Positions 23,282 through 35,345 are shown, counted from the stretch's first letter. The stretch: 64,000 bases of DNA from Epiperipatus broadwayi (GCA_028023455.1 JAQFVV010006221.1:10468825-10532824), one strand, 5' to 3'. Made by a program: numbers and translations. Notes: a model not told the origin generated them from the sequence alone.

Positions 23282-24738
23282 TTATTATGTTTTTATTTTT
23301 TCTTTAGTTAGTTCATATATTTATTATTTTCATATATATATATATATATATGGAATATTAATAAAAATATATAAATAATTTTATGCGAATAGAAAAAATA
23401 AGACAAAATATGGATCAATAGATTCAATTGCTTGGTTTGTATTCACCATAGATGTCAAAACAATCTTTAAACATAAACGTGTAGGATATTAAATTATTGT
23501 GAAAATTATGTTTATGCATGTTTATGTGTTTATATATTTTTAAAAAAGTTTATTTAAAATGGGTATTTAAAATATTGATTATGTTATAAAATAGATAAAT
23601 AGAAAGGAACATCAATTTTATTGTAAGATATGATTTGAAATATATTTTGTGTTTTTAATTTTTAAAATTATATTTTTAATTATTTTAAAACATATAAAAT
23701 ATTTGTTTATAATGTTTTTAAAAGATATTTTAACATTATGGAACACTAGTGTATTAGAAAAAACTTTCATAGAGTGAATAGATACATGGGTTTGATTCTA
23801 AATAAGGAAAAAACATGGAAACAAGTGAAATTAGAAATTACAAGATAAAATTCCATAGAAACAATAATCTACAGTGATGACATAAGTGTCACATCATTGG
23901 GAGATACTATTTAAGCCTCTGATCTTAGATTAGACTTTCTTTCATTTTTGTCTCAATAGCTAAAATAGCACAAATGTTAATGTGCATATAAAATACATTT
24001 ATTTTAAAGTTACAATTAATATAATAGGGTAAAATCACAAAATATCTGATCCAAAGACTTTACCAGTCTTCTGGGAATCTAAATATGACAACACAAGATA
24101 ATATCATCTCATTGCATTCAATATTACTGTAACAAAATTAAGTATTGTAATGTAACTTTATAAAATATTATTTGAAGTTAACCATTACTAATATGTAAAT
24201 AAACCACAGAGTAAATGTTGTAAAATGCTGAATATGGAATCCATTCTTAAAATTAAAACTAGATTGTAAAATGGAAAATTTTATTGAATACTGGTATCTT
24301 GGAATAATAACAATTTATGTATAATTTCACTATACCTGGGAAAATTTTACAACAATTTTTCAGTGGAATATTTGGAAGATTTTGCACTTTAAATTGTTTT
24401 TATTTTTATTTTTATTGTATAAAATCTATATGTGGGATATTTTTTATTTGTGCATAAAAAATATTATGTTTCTGACAACAAGATTTAGTTGACAATCCTT
24501 GTAAATAAAAAAAAGTTTACCAGGTAATTTTTTATATAAATACTTTATGTAAGTGCACAAGTATGTAATTAGTATGTAAATATCTTTTGTTACCAAAAGA
24601 GATTGGATTAAACTGTAAATAATATTTATTAGTAATTATTAGAATGTTCATTTTATTATATATTACAGGTGCAAGAATAAATTTTCATATGTAAATAGTT
24701 ATGAATAATAAACAAAAAAGGTTTATGCATGGAATTAC
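23282..24738. other. A+T-rich noncoding stretch
   Basis: An AT dinucleotide run near 23333-23350; otherwise nothing recognised. Confidence 0.55.
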
Positions 24739-24886
24739 TAAAAATATGAATAACTGAAACACAGGCTTATTATATACCTGTGTCTATATATGTAATATAG
24801 GGTATTTGAGCACAGACTTTTAGATGACCTATCACTCTCCACTCTATCTAATAACACTGATACACTCAAGCACATATATGCTGAAA

Positions 24887-24956
24887 AGATAAATAATCAC
24901 CAATATACATATTTCATGCTAAACCAGCAATCATCAGTTGGTCCAGATTATCATCT
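24887..24956 (-). ncRNA. Type I hammerhead ribozyme, family H copy 1
   Basis: Minus strand: outer stem I half AGATGATAA, inner ACCAA, CTGATGA, stem II TGCT/AGCA with loop GGTTT, GAAA, a three-pair stem III (ATA-TG-TAT), triplet ATA, then TTGGT and TTAT..ATCT closing stem I. All invariant core bases present. Confidence 0.8.
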
Positions 24957-25358
24957 CACACACATATATACTATAAGTGCTCAGATATATATTAATATAG
25001 ACAATCTTTATACTTTAATGGACAGGCTCCAATCTACTACACACTCCAACTCTTCAACCATCCATCCAATTGAAAATCTGATGATGGAATGCTCAAAGGC
25101 CACCCTGAGGCTGAGATTCTTGTCACACCCATGTTGACCTAAGGTCAATCTGAACCCCACATGTACAGGACATAATCCATTTAATACATATGCAAGGATT
25201 GGCAGACATCTCTACAATGTAATAATTGAAACACAGGCTTATTATATATCTGTGTCTATATATGTAATATAGGGTATATGAGCACAGACTTTCAGATGAC
25301 CCATCACTCTCCACTCTATATAATAACACTGATACACTCAAGCACATATATGCTGAAA

Positions 25359-25428
25359 AGATAAATAATCACCAATATACGTATTTCATGCTAAACCAGC
25401 AATCATCAGTTGGTCCAGATTATCATCT
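25359..25428 (-). ncRNA. Type I hammerhead ribozyme, family H copy 2
   Basis: Same core as copy 1, 472 bp downstream, in the second head-to-tail monomer. Stem III reads ATAC/GTAT with no loop, a form that would work only as a dimer or on tandem transcripts. All invariant bases are present. Confidence 0.8.
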
Positions 25429-25496
25429 CACACACATCACACCCATATATACTATAAGTGCTCAGTCTGAGCACTTATATAATATATATGTGTGTG

Positions 25497-25566
25497 AGAT
25501 GATAATCTGGACCAACTGATGATTGCTGGTTTAGCATGAAATACGTATATTGGTGATTATTTATCT
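25497..25566 (+). ncRNA. Type I hammerhead ribozyme, family H copy 3 (inverted arm)
   Basis: CTGATGA at 25516-25522, GAAA at 25538-25541, stem II TGCT/AGCA, stem III ATAC/GTAT, predicted cleavage after A25549. Stem I: AGAT.ATAA (25497-25505) pairs with TTAT..ATCT (25557-25566), and ACCAA (25511-25515) pairs with TTGGT (25550-25554), with an asymmetric internal loop between them. Such a loop is typical of natural hammerheads that need a stem I/II contact. Confidence 0.82.
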
Positions 25567-25672
25567 TTTCAGCATATATGTGTTTGAGTGTATCAGTGTT
25601 ATTAGATAGAGTGGAGAGTGATGGGTCATCTGAAAGTCTGTGCTCATATACCCTATATTAAAAATATAAATA

Positions 25673-27694
25673 TAAAATATATTTAAATATACCAATTATA
25701 TTTGATAATTATTAATTAGTTTAATGTGTGTAATGTAAATAACTTATAAAATAAATAAGTATCAATATTTTTTGAAGCCCTGATAATGTAAAATATATCT
25801 GTGAAATACAATTTAATAAATCTATGTTATTTGATGATTAAAATAAAAAACAAATTAAACATACTAATTAAAGTTTTCAAATTATAAATCTATATATTTA
25901 TTTCAGTAATATTATGCTATTTTATAAACTGTTTTGATACCATAGTATATGGTCTGCAGCGAATGGTAGTGAAATCCATAAAATGACTTTATAAACAACA
26001 AATATAAAAGTCAATTAAAAGTAAGCCATTCAATAAGAAATATTTTATTGCTTAGTTAGTATATATATATTTAATTTTTTTTTTTTAATAAATTTTTATT
26101 TTATTTATATAAACTGTTTTTCCATGATGATTCATAATTAAATTATCACTCATTTATCGTTCATTCCCATCTATATTGTGACAGCTAACAAATTCTGTAA
26201 GTGAATATCTGAAGAGTCATTTAATATGATAAATAATTAATGTATTTGTGTAGTAAATAATTTTAATGATGTAGAAAGGGTTAAATATCTATTCCATTTT
26301 TAAAAGATATAGTTAATAATTTCTATGAAGATATTTTGTATAAACTTTACAATAAGCAATATATGATCAGATAATTATCCTAAACATTAATCATGAAATC
26401 TTAGAATATGTAAATAATATAAATGGATAATTAATGCATGCTTAATTATAGGAGGGTGACCTCTTTTTTCTATTCCAATGCACATATAGACATATATGTA
26501 TTTCATACAATTAGTTCTAAGTTAAAGTTTAAAATCAGTTTGTTAATGATCCGTAAGATTATTGTTGTGAGCTTATAGGGAAAAAAATTCTACAAATTAA
26601 CTTTTAGCTGAGAGTTTGCATTTCAAATTAAAATTTGAATAACATGCTAATTATTAAATTTATGTATAATTTTTTATAAATAATTAATGAATTCATAAAC
26701 CTTTATTATTCTATTTTTAAAAAGTCATAAGAATTTTTGTTTTGTTTGTCAGAAAGATTATAATACTAATAAAAAAATTAGATTCTCTCTAAACTGACCT
26801 TTTAATTTTAAAATATTTTCAGCCTTTTACCTAAGTATACTAAATTTCAAATATTTAACTAAATTCTAACCATTCAAAAAAAAAAGCATGTATAATCTGT
26901 TTGGTTTACTTTTTCTCTCTTTCTTGAAACTAAATACAAAACAGAAAATTTTAAATTTTTTTATATTAGGATCATTTTTCACCATAGCCTTGCATAAGTA
27001 TGATGAATAACAAATAACAAAACGAAATATAAACATCAACAAAAATAACACAAAGATGGACAAAAAACAGATTCCCCTCTCATAGTAATTTATATACGTC
27101 TGTGTGTTTTCACTACATCTGAAACAAATTACATAATCAATAATATGTTCTTTAAGGGAATTTTTTTAGTAATTGGCACTTATGCATATATTTATATACT
27201 GTAATAGTAAATATAACGCGAGAATTTAACTAAGGAGGAGAAAAAAAAGACTCCATTTCTTCTTTATATAAACTAATCATTTATCTAGTTTTCATGAGTG
27301 TTTTAAATATATTTTTAACTGGAAATGAAACAATTATCAAATTTAAATCATACTAAAAATCTATAATAAAAAAATAAAATAAACAAACTATGCGTATAAC
27401 CTAAATTTAAAATAATCAAAATATAATAGTAAAATATTATGAACAATAAGTAAGATTTGTAAAAAGAAATGAAATTGATTATCATTTAATTTAAATTAAT
27501 TATAATTTCTATATATCCAGAATATAATTAAATGTGTGTTTGTTAATTGTAAAGAGCATCACATTTAAAAAATATGCATGTTTTATCTGTTACACTTTGA
27601 AATAAAAAAATGAAATCTATTTAATATAAATAATAATCAAGCCTATTCTGATTTGTGATTAGTGATAATAGTGTTTCCATTGAAACTAGTGTTA
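25673..27694. other. A+T-rich noncoding stretch
   Basis: Poly-T at 26079-26090 and scattered AT runs. A 65-codon minus-strand frame at 26866-27063 is compositionally ordinary and not supported as a gene. Confidence 0.5.
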
Positions 27695-27956
27695 TGAAAA
27701 ATTAAAAGACTGAAGTGGAGTTGGGCTGGACATATTGCTAGACGAGATGATAATAGATGGAGAATTGAAATCGTAAACTGGATTCCAAGAGATTGTAAAA
27801 GAGCTAGAAAGAGACCACATGTGAGATGGATCGATGAAATAAGTGTGCAGAGGTGATGTAGAGAAGAGAAGTTAAAGACCTGAGAAGATGGACTGAACTT
27901 GGAGAGACCTTCATCCTGTAGTGGATTGATAATGGTTGATGAGAATGATGATGATT
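27695..27956 (+). pseudogene. RTE 3' end fragment (5'-truncated), plus strand
   Basis: Matches the last quarter-kilobase of the RTE reverse transcriptase ORF and its GAT-rich 3' tail: W-x-GHIARRDDNRW and the WIPRDCKR region are recognisable. One deletion and a premature stop occur near 27855. This is the usual 5'-truncated, dead-on-arrival copy. A short GTTAT at both ends could be its duplication but is too short to rely on. Confidence 0.85.
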
Positions 27957-28290
27957 GTTATAATTCATAATTTCTTATATCTTACCTAAATAATGAGCTA
28001 ATAGAAAATAAACTTAAATATACCCATTCATATTATATAGCTCTAAAATGTATAGATTATATGATTGATTAATATTAAAAAGTATTGATTTAACTTTAAC
28101 CACCAAGGCTTTTTAGAAGGGTTTAATATTTTGGAATTAAACTGTAAAATTAGTTCTTAAAATTTTCATATGCTATTACAAGTTGATTAAATTTACATAG
28201 CTTTTTAATCTGATATAATTTCAAAATTAAATACTTTTAATAAAATAGTAAGAACATTGATAATAACATGCAGCTGATTATATATAAAAT
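27957..28290. other. A+T-rich noncoding stretch
   Basis: No recognisable feature seen. Confidence 0.5.
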
Positions 28291-28872
28291 AACAGGGGCA
28301 GAACTCTTCATACAATAATGCCATCCAGTGTAAGTCTTAGCAATTAATGGATGTAAAAAAGTTCTTGTCCCAAATCCCTATCTAGTGCCTACTCATTCAA
28401 TATTCCTAGACTAGTTTCTAACCTGTGGCTTTCATTAGTAAAGAGCCTTGGATTGACAAGTATTGCACTTACATCTTAGGATCTAATGCAACCTTCCAGC
28501 AGCCACCTTTTACCTTTTTAGATAACTATAAAGCTATGAGATTTATATGTTTGAACTGAAAACATTATTCTATTTTCATTCTGAACTCATAGCTTTAGGG
28601 TTAACCAAAACGGTAAAAAATGGCTTCAAGAAAGTTGTATTAGATCTTAAGATCTAGTTGCGCTGCGCTCAGATCCAAGGCTACTCAATGCTGAAAAGCA
28701 CAAGCTAAAAATGAGTCTGAGGATATTGGATGAGTAGGCACTAGATAGGGATTTTATGCACAAACCTGCATTCATTGATTACTCTGGTTTGCACTGGTGG
28801 CACTACTGTATGGAGAATTTTGGCTCTGTTGTAACAGCTTGTGTAGGCATACGGAATAATGATCATGTGATG
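28291..28872. repeat. Foldback element, family F1, long diverged copy
   Basis: Left arm (about 28291-28510) and inverted right arm (about 28620-28872) share the CTCCATACAGTAG-type motif, TGGATGAGTAGGCACTAG and the degenerate core. In the left arm the minus-strand core reads CTAATGA and GAAAC; in the right arm it is ATGCTGA and AAAAA, so both are broken. The right end GATCATGTGATG matches the family terminus. Several point differences from the 17.2-kb copy show age. Confidence 0.8.
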
Positions 28873-29230
28873 CTTAGTGGCTTAATATGTCTAAAGCATT
28901 ATATACTACTACAATACAATCTAATGAGAAACTTTAATAATTTATTATTTTTTAACAATACATTGAACCTTTACTCTTTTTTCATAACATTATTTATTTT
29001 CATCTTATATTTCTATGTATTCTTTCACTCAATTCATTTTGGATCAATATTTTCATACCTACATATATTATCCATATTTAAATGATTTTGTAAGGCTATA
29101 CATAATATTTGTCATATTTATTGTTATAATAATATTAATTTTAGAAAATAATAATGAAATTATAAATTAATAATAAATAATTGGATTTTTATTTTTTCAT
29201 AAATATAATTTATTCATATCACACTACTCA
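28873..29230. other. A+T-rich noncoding stretch
   Basis: No feature recognised. Confidence 0.5.
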
Positions 29231-29397
29231 GAATTATTTCATAAGCCGATTCATAAATCATTTTAATAAACTTGCAAACACAATTTTACTTTTCAATTAT
29301 TAATGCCCTTTTATTTAGTCTAATAAATGAAAAGTAAAATTGTATATTTGCAAGTTTATTAAAATTAGTTATTATGAGTCTGCGAGCAAAATAATTC
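29231..29397. repeat. Hairpin/foldback element of about 170 bp
   Basis: GAATTATTT (29231-29239) pairs with AAATAATTC (29389-29397). The inner arms around AATAAACTTGCAAA, AATTTTACTTTTCA and their complements at 29325-29372 form a long imperfect hairpin with a centre near 29317. No clear target duplication was found. Confidence 0.7.
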
Positions 29398-29654
29398 CGA
29401 ATAACATATTTATAACAAGAATATTCTATGATGTGATTATAATCCTAAACGTTACATAATTAAGCAGTGATAAAAGTTATTTATGTGCTGTTGAAATTAG
29501 TAATTTATTACATAGGATATAAGAACAGAAATACAGGCTTATTATACACCTGTATCAATATATGTAATATATAGGGAATATGAGCATAGACTTTCTCACG
29601 ATACTCACCGCTCTATCTTATGTACTGATACACTTGAACACATATATGTCGAAA

Positions 29655-29726
29655 AGATAAATAATCACTAATACTTGTATTTCATGCTAAAACAGCAATC
29701 ATCAGTTGATCCAGATTATCATATCT
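29655..29726 (-). ncRNA. Partly degenerate hammerhead, family H
   Basis: CTGATGA, TGCT/AGCA stem II and GAAA are intact. Stem I reads GATCAA against TTAGTG, and a base is missing around the cleavage site, so pairing is disturbed. Confidence 0.6.
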
Positions 29727-30120
29727 ACACATATATGCAATAAGTGCTCAGATATATATTAAGATCGCCAATCTTCATACTTTAATGGACAGGCTTCAAT
29801 CCACTCCACACTCCAACCTTTCAACAGTCCACCCAATTGAAAATCTGATGATGGAACGATCAAAGACCACACTGAGGCCGAGATGATTGTCACACCCATG
29901 TTGACCTAAAGTCAATCTGACCTCTCATGTATAGGATATAATCCATTTAATACATATATAAGGGATGGGCAGATGTCTCTACTATGTAATAACTGAAATT
30001 CAGGCTCATTATATACCTGTATTAATATATGTAATATATGGAGTATATGAGCACAGACTTTCACACCACTCATGACTCTATCTCATATCACTGATACACT
30101 TGAACACATATATGTCGAAA

Positions 30121-30190
30121 AGATAAATAATCACCAATACACGCATTTCATGCTAAACCAGCAATCATCAGTTGGTCCAGATTATCATCT
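30121..30190 (-). ncRNA. Type I hammerhead ribozyme, family H
   Basis: Intact core. Stem III is ATGC/GTGT, which still pairs through A-U, U-G, G-U and C-G, a wobble-tolerated change from the ATAC/GTAT of other copies. Stem I ACCAA/TTGGT retained. Confidence 0.78.
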
Positions 30191-30289
30191 CCACACATAT
30201 ATGCAATAAGTGGATTGAAGCCTATCCATTAAAGTATGAAGATTGGCTATCTTAATATATATCTGAGCACTTATTGCAGATATGTGTGG

Positions 30290-30355
30290 AGATGATAATG
30301 TGGAACAACTGATGATTGCTGGTTTAGTATGAAATACTTATATTGGTGATTATTT
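30290..30355 (+). ncRNA. Hammerhead in inverted arm, truncated by target duplication
   Basis: CTGATGA, TGCT stem II with AGTA on the other side (one mismatch), GAAATACTTATATTGG. The arm ends at GATTATTTA, exactly at the 15-bp duplication. Confidence 0.65.
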
Positions 30356-30368
30356 ACATAGGATATAA

Positions 30369-30706
30369 ATAATTTTCAACAAAATGAAATAACAAAAATA
30401 ATTTTATATTACAAATCAACAAATAGTTTTAAGCATAATTATTGTCACAATTTTAAAATTTTTTTAATTTGGAAATCAAATATTAAAGTTTACTAAACTT
30501 TATAAATAACAATCTCATCCTTAAAAGTCTATTGAATGCATTGAAATGTAGCAACCATCTGAAATCAGGTAAAAAATATTTTTAACTAAACAATACTATG
30601 AACTAACAATGTATCTCTTTTCTCAACATAATACATGAATTAAATTTTAGTTAAGCCACATTATATATGTAATTTTCCATAGAACTCTTTTTTCTTTATG
30701 AATTTT
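30369..30706. other. A+T-rich noncoding stretch
   Basis: No recognisable feature. Confidence 0.5.
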
Positions 30707-30712
30707 TATATA

Positions 30713-31652
30713 CACCTGGGTCTCGTTTTCCTCAGAAAACATGCGCAAACAAAATCGTGCAAAAATAGGCGTAACTTACCTTGAAAAAAGGGGGATACAG
30801 ACTGTGATTTTTCAAAAATTGCATAAAAGCAAAGCACTAACGTAAAATTACTTTAAAATTCATGCAAAAAAAATAAGGAAATAAAATATGACTAATAAAA
30901 AATTTTAAATTTGAAAAAAATTGATACAAGACAAACTTTTTTTAACTATAATATTTAATTTTATTCAAAACAATATATTTTTATGCATAATTTACAGTAA
31001 TTTACATTTTTTATACACGTTTTAATTATTATCACTATTTGCCGTTAAACAGGTTCGATTGCAAACTGGTAAAAAATCAGATTCTTCACAAGAGGAAATA
31101 CAACTAGTGCCAACATCACTCTCATGTTGTGTTAATGGTTTTCTGGTGACAACATAATTAGCAATTAATCTAACAACTAAAAATTAAATTCTTATTTTTG
31201 TCTTTAATTTTCAATTTTAATTGTGCCCACTGCTATTACTCACCTTTTAAAAATAAACTTGCGGACAATAAATGATTAATAATTGATTATGTTCATTTTT
31301 AAAAAGCAAAAACAGAATGTGATTTAATATGCAAAATTAGCACGCACAATGTTTGAACAAATTTTAATTATAATCTTGTAAAATTTATTGTGTGTATACA
31401 TAAAATGTGGAAATCATGATTTTAATTTCATTATTGCATAAAATCTTACTATTATAAAGCATTGAAAATATTGAAATTACTAAGATGAAAGTCGAATTCC
31501 AATAATGTGCTATTACTTTCAATATGACGTAAGTGCGTGAAATTTATTATTTAAAGTAATAGCGCATTATTGGAGTTCGACTTCCAGAGAAACGTGAATC
31601 GCATAACTTCAAAATCGTGTTAAATAAATCCGCGTAAAAAGAGACCCAGGTG
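30713..31652. mobile_element. Terminal-inverted-repeat element, 940 bp, non-autonomous
   Basis: The left end CACCTGGGTCTC (30713-30724) is repeated inverted as GAGACCCAGGTG (31641-31652). TATATA abuts both ends (30707-30712, 31653-31658) and could be a 6-bp, 4-bp or 2-bp target duplication. Subterminal sequence on both sides has ATGCG/CGC-type motifs and AAAATCGTG near each end. An inner hairpin has arms near 31487-31515 and 31550-31580. No ORF, so it would depend on a transposase elsewhere. The superfamily cannot be assigned from these ends. Confidence 0.8.
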
Positions 31653-31658
31653 TATATA

Positions 31659-32337
31659 GAACTTTTATTTTAACCATTATAGTATAACAAACAATAGGTT
31701 ATTCTTAATTTTATTACTACATTTGAAAAGATATAATAATGCTATATAGTGAAGTTTAAGTAAAACTCTTTTTACTTTTATGGAATTTTGGAATAAAATT
31801 ACATCAAACCTCGTTTATTTATTTTTTTTACATTTTTAAGATGGTAGTTTGTTCAGTAACATGAAAACATATATTATTAATGCTTCTGTCCATAGACATA
31901 ATACAGTGCCATTTAACAATAGCATAATATGATTACATGAATTGAAAATTTATTAGATTAATTATTAAAACATTGAAATTATGTGCTCTGTAATAAAAAC
32001 ATAAATATTAATGCTATAAATGGTATGATCAATGCTGTAATTTTTCAAAACAAACTGCAAATAAAATTATATATTTTCATATATAATTTGTTTAATTATA
32101 CTTAATTTTCACATAAATTACTTTCTTTTTTCATTAATTCACCTCCTAATGGAAATTTCTGCAAGCTTTATATCATAATATGTGTATTTTTCTAAATACA
32201 TTATAATATAAAATTTTAGTTCAAAAAAAATTTCATAGATGGCAAGAAAATCAAAATATTCCTCAAATTAAATAAAAGAATAGCCAAAATAGTATTTAAT
32301 TGGGTTATGATGGGTAATAAGATGAGTAATAAAGGTA
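31659..32337. other. A+T-rich noncoding stretch
   Basis: Nothing recognised until the LINE remnant begins. Confidence 0.5.
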
Positions 32338-33020
32338 ATGTGGTATGCAAAAGATTTGTATAGAGAATTTATATCAGTATATTTGTACAAAAGATGGGAT
32401 GATTGGGTTAGGAGCATCATTGAGTATTATAGTGGTAATGAATGGGATAAAAGAATAGATTTATTAATAAAAAATAGGGAGTTAGAGAGATGGAGAACCA
32501 GTATGGAGAGTAAAAAGAGTTAAATATATATAGAAATAAACAGAATATTAGGTGCGGGTTAATATATGATAATAGTAAGAAAGTAGTTTATTGTTTAAGG
32601 CTCGAATGGGATCTTTAGCAACAAGAAAATATACATGTAAATGGAAAAATATGGGTGATTTAGTCTGTAAATTATGTAAGGAAGAAATAGAAAATATTAG
32701 GCATCTGTTAATTGAATGTAAATGCTTAAAAACAGAAAGGGTACATATAATGAAGTTATGGAGAATAAATATGAAAAAAGTGATTATACAGAAAGTGGAT
32801 TATTGGGTTTTATGCTGGGTTTGGGAAAAGATAAGGGGTATTTAGATATAAAGGCTATAGAGTTGACAAAGATTATGTTGTGGAAATGGGATGGAGCAGA
32901 ATATGGGAAAACTTAGACTGGGAATGGAAAATAAAGTGGCTAACAGGTTTCTCTATGCATAATTGCTGAAAAATTATTGACTTCATTTAAAGAGCAGCTA
33001 CAGTACATCACATCAAAACA
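32338..33020 (+). pseudogene. 3' end of a non-RTE LINE with a C-terminal zinc knuckle
   Basis: Two frame pieces (32338-32523 and 32591-32845) plus an overlapping third frame (32722-32916) represent one broken C-terminal coding region. The middle piece has R-x-GSLATR followed by C26-x2-C29-x8-H38-x4-C43 (CKLCKEEIENIRHLLIEC), the zinc-binding motif found at the C terminus of many CR1/Jockey/I-type LINE reverse transcriptases. The third frame gives LGLGKDKG and ELTKIMLWKWD, which recurs at 39674-39856 on the minus strand, so the two are copies of one family. The 3' sequence AGTGGCTAACAGGTTT is shared, and both end in an ACATC repeat. No catalytic domain is present; stops and frameshifts show decay. 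The clade assignment is inferred. Confidence 0.75.
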
Positions 33021-35285
33021 ATAGAATTTAGCTCTACCTGACAAGTCCCTCTATTGTATTATGACAGTTTTTTGACATCATGATTTTTATGACATTGTTT
33101 AAAGAAAATGATTTGAATAACCAAAGACTTGTTTGCTTGTGAATTTATTACAATTCTAAATATTTTTATATAATATTTATTAGAAATCAAAATATAAATT
33201 ATTAATAATTTATTTTGAATAGAAATGCTCTATTTTCAAAAATAGAATGTTATATTAGTGGACAATGCAAATGTGCCCTGAAGCTATTTAGAAGTTTAGC
33301 TTTCTACATACGCAATCTAATTATAATAGCAAGTATAAAATTATCATAATTTTGCAATAAATATTCAAATTTTTTTAAATTTTAAAGCATATTTCATTAG
33401 ATATAAGAGAAATTAACAAATATTCATTCAGATTTTTTAAAAAAGTAAATAGTGAAACTTTCATTGATTTTGTAAAATAAAAATAATCTTTCTAGAAATG
33501 ATAATGCATAAACTTTTTGTTTTGATTATGATCTCATTATTTAATATTTATAGAAAGAAAATTTAAACATTTAAAATTCATTTTAGTAGGAAACAAAAAT
33601 AGCTATCAAATGAAATCAAAATTTATTATTTCTGATAAGTAATACAGGTTTAATCTTAAATTATATGTTGAACATGAGAACAAAGAAAATGTTGAATTGT
33701 GAAAGTAACGCCAGAGAGTTAAGATAAAGTAATTGAAATGATAATATAACAAAGATATTTTTCTCATTTCTATTTTCCCTCAATACCCTAAGTTGACTAA
33801 TTAATTCTTTTTAAATTGTTATTTTAGATATCTTAATGTTTTATATATTTAATTTATTTAAATAATAATAAGTAGAATTTAAAGGTTTTAAAAATGACTA
33901 TTTAGTAATCCATTTTCTAACAGGCTATATTTGCCTGTTTAATGGGGTTTATTTAAACTTTTAGGAATATAAAAATCTTAATCTGTTATAGTTCAAGTAT
34001 CAAATTTCTTGTCTATCTTAAGATCTTAAACCAGGGTGAAAAGTGGAATCCATTTTTTATTATGAAGGTTACCTTGACAAGAGACTGAAGATGTATAGAA
34101 TAGATAAGATTGGGTTGTTGTCATGTGACAAATAAAAATGTAATATCTTAGTTAAGGCACTTATCTAGCTAATATAATGTTTATATTTGCATTAATTAAA
34201 CCCAATGTAAGTTTTCCTTTTTTATTTATTTTTTAACTTAACAAAACATTATTAAATAAATTTAAGTTAAATTACTTTCTATAATATGAAATATACTTAG
34301 CACTGCTGTAGTACCTTATAAAAAAATGGGTACTGTGGATGTCTCAGTTAATATTATAGATCTTTATTTTTATATTAATATATTTACTTAATGTTTTTAA
34401 ACTTTAGTTATATTTTTGCACAGTAGATGGAGAGTCTTGTACTTTTTTAAAAATCTCATTCATATAGTAGAAATGATAGTGATATCAGAAAAGGAGCTCA
34501 AGATTAAACGTCATTACTGATGTCAGATTCAAAATGAACTAAATCTGTAAGTAATTTCTGTTTTTATTTCATTTAAAATTTTTTAGATAAAATATTTAAT
34601 AATTATATTTGCTTTAGATTTAAATTGGTTGTCATTTAACATCATATATAGGTAACACAATATTACTTTAGTCAAACTTTTTTAATGCTAAGGTTGCAAA
34701 AGTATTTATCTATAACATTTTAAGTAATTATATATTTCAATATTATATATATAATCTAAATATAAATTCATTATTTACAATACTATATTTATTTTAAAGT
34801 TGCTATAAAATATTTATATATATTTGAATTTTTTTCACAAGTACATTCTTTATTAAATCACCATATGATAAAGAAACACATTTTTTATATAATTTCTTAA
34901 TGGAAATGAAAAAACAATACATAGCTAAAGGATTAAAGCATTAAAGATCAATGAAAAATATTTTATTAAAAATATTGCAAAGAAGTTTTTCCAAAAATAA
35001 ATTAAATATATTTAATAAAAATAGAATTTTATATTATGCAAAAACATATCCTTTATATATATATATAAACCCATTTAGCCTTGAGCATTATTACTCTTAT
35101 TATATATATATTGTGACCATTTATTTTACATGGTAAATAAATACAGATATAATCTAGTATCTAAAAAATTTTTTGTTGTAATTCTAAAAGGTTGGCTGGT
35201 GTTATTTCCATTGACTTAATTGAGTAACTTAAACTTCTATTTTATGGTTTTAAATCTTTATAATTACATTTTTTTTTATTTAAGA
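33021..35285. other. A+T-rich noncoding stretch
   Basis: No ORF above background, no inverted repeats of note. AT runs near 34745 and 35055. Confidence 0.5.
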
Positions 35286-35288
35286 ATA

Positions 35289-35345
35289 TGTCAATACCAG
35301 GGTCACTACCTTCCCAAACACTGATTTAGAGAAGTTAAGCTTAAC
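35289..35345 (+). pseudogene. Possible 5S rRNA-like fragment
   Basis: AATACCAGGGTCACTACC, then CTGAT and GAAGTTAAGC about 20 bases later, resemble the 5' half and internal promoter C-box of 5S rRNA. The rest of the gene is not recognisable. It could be a fragment of a 5S-derived SINE or chance. Confidence 0.25.

Larger units (their letters stand above)
24753..25658. repeat. Hammerhead repeat family H: head-to-tail dimer plus inverted arm
   Basis: One complete minus-strand monomer begins with TGAAACACAGGCTTAT near 24755 and again near 25227, a period of about 470 bp. A second, shortened monomer runs to 25466 and is followed directly by an inverted plus-strand arm (25468-25658) matching 25274-25466 nearly base for base. 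Imperfect 14-bp direct repeats TAAAAATATGAATA (24739-24752) and TAAAAATATAAATA (25659-25672) flank the block. Three hammerhead cores lie inside. Organisation resembles retrozymes, which are short head-to-tail repeats carrying type I hammerheads. Confidence 0.85.
29523..30353. repeat. Hammerhead repeat family H: dimer plus inverted arm
   Basis: Two minus-strand monomers begin at CAGGCT(T/C)ATTATA-like positions near 29536 and 30000, 464 bp apart. They are followed from about 30211 by an inverted plus-strand arm. Exact 15-bp direct repeats TTACATAGGATATAA (29508-29522, 30354-30368) flank the block, a clear target duplication. Contents match the 24.8-kb block. Confidence 0.88.

Noticed and set aside
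28756-29085. 109-codon plus-strand ORF rich in F, I, L and Y
   Set aside because: Begins inside the F1 foldback arm and continues into A+T-rich sequence, which yields hydrophobic codons by composition alone; not a membrane protein gene.
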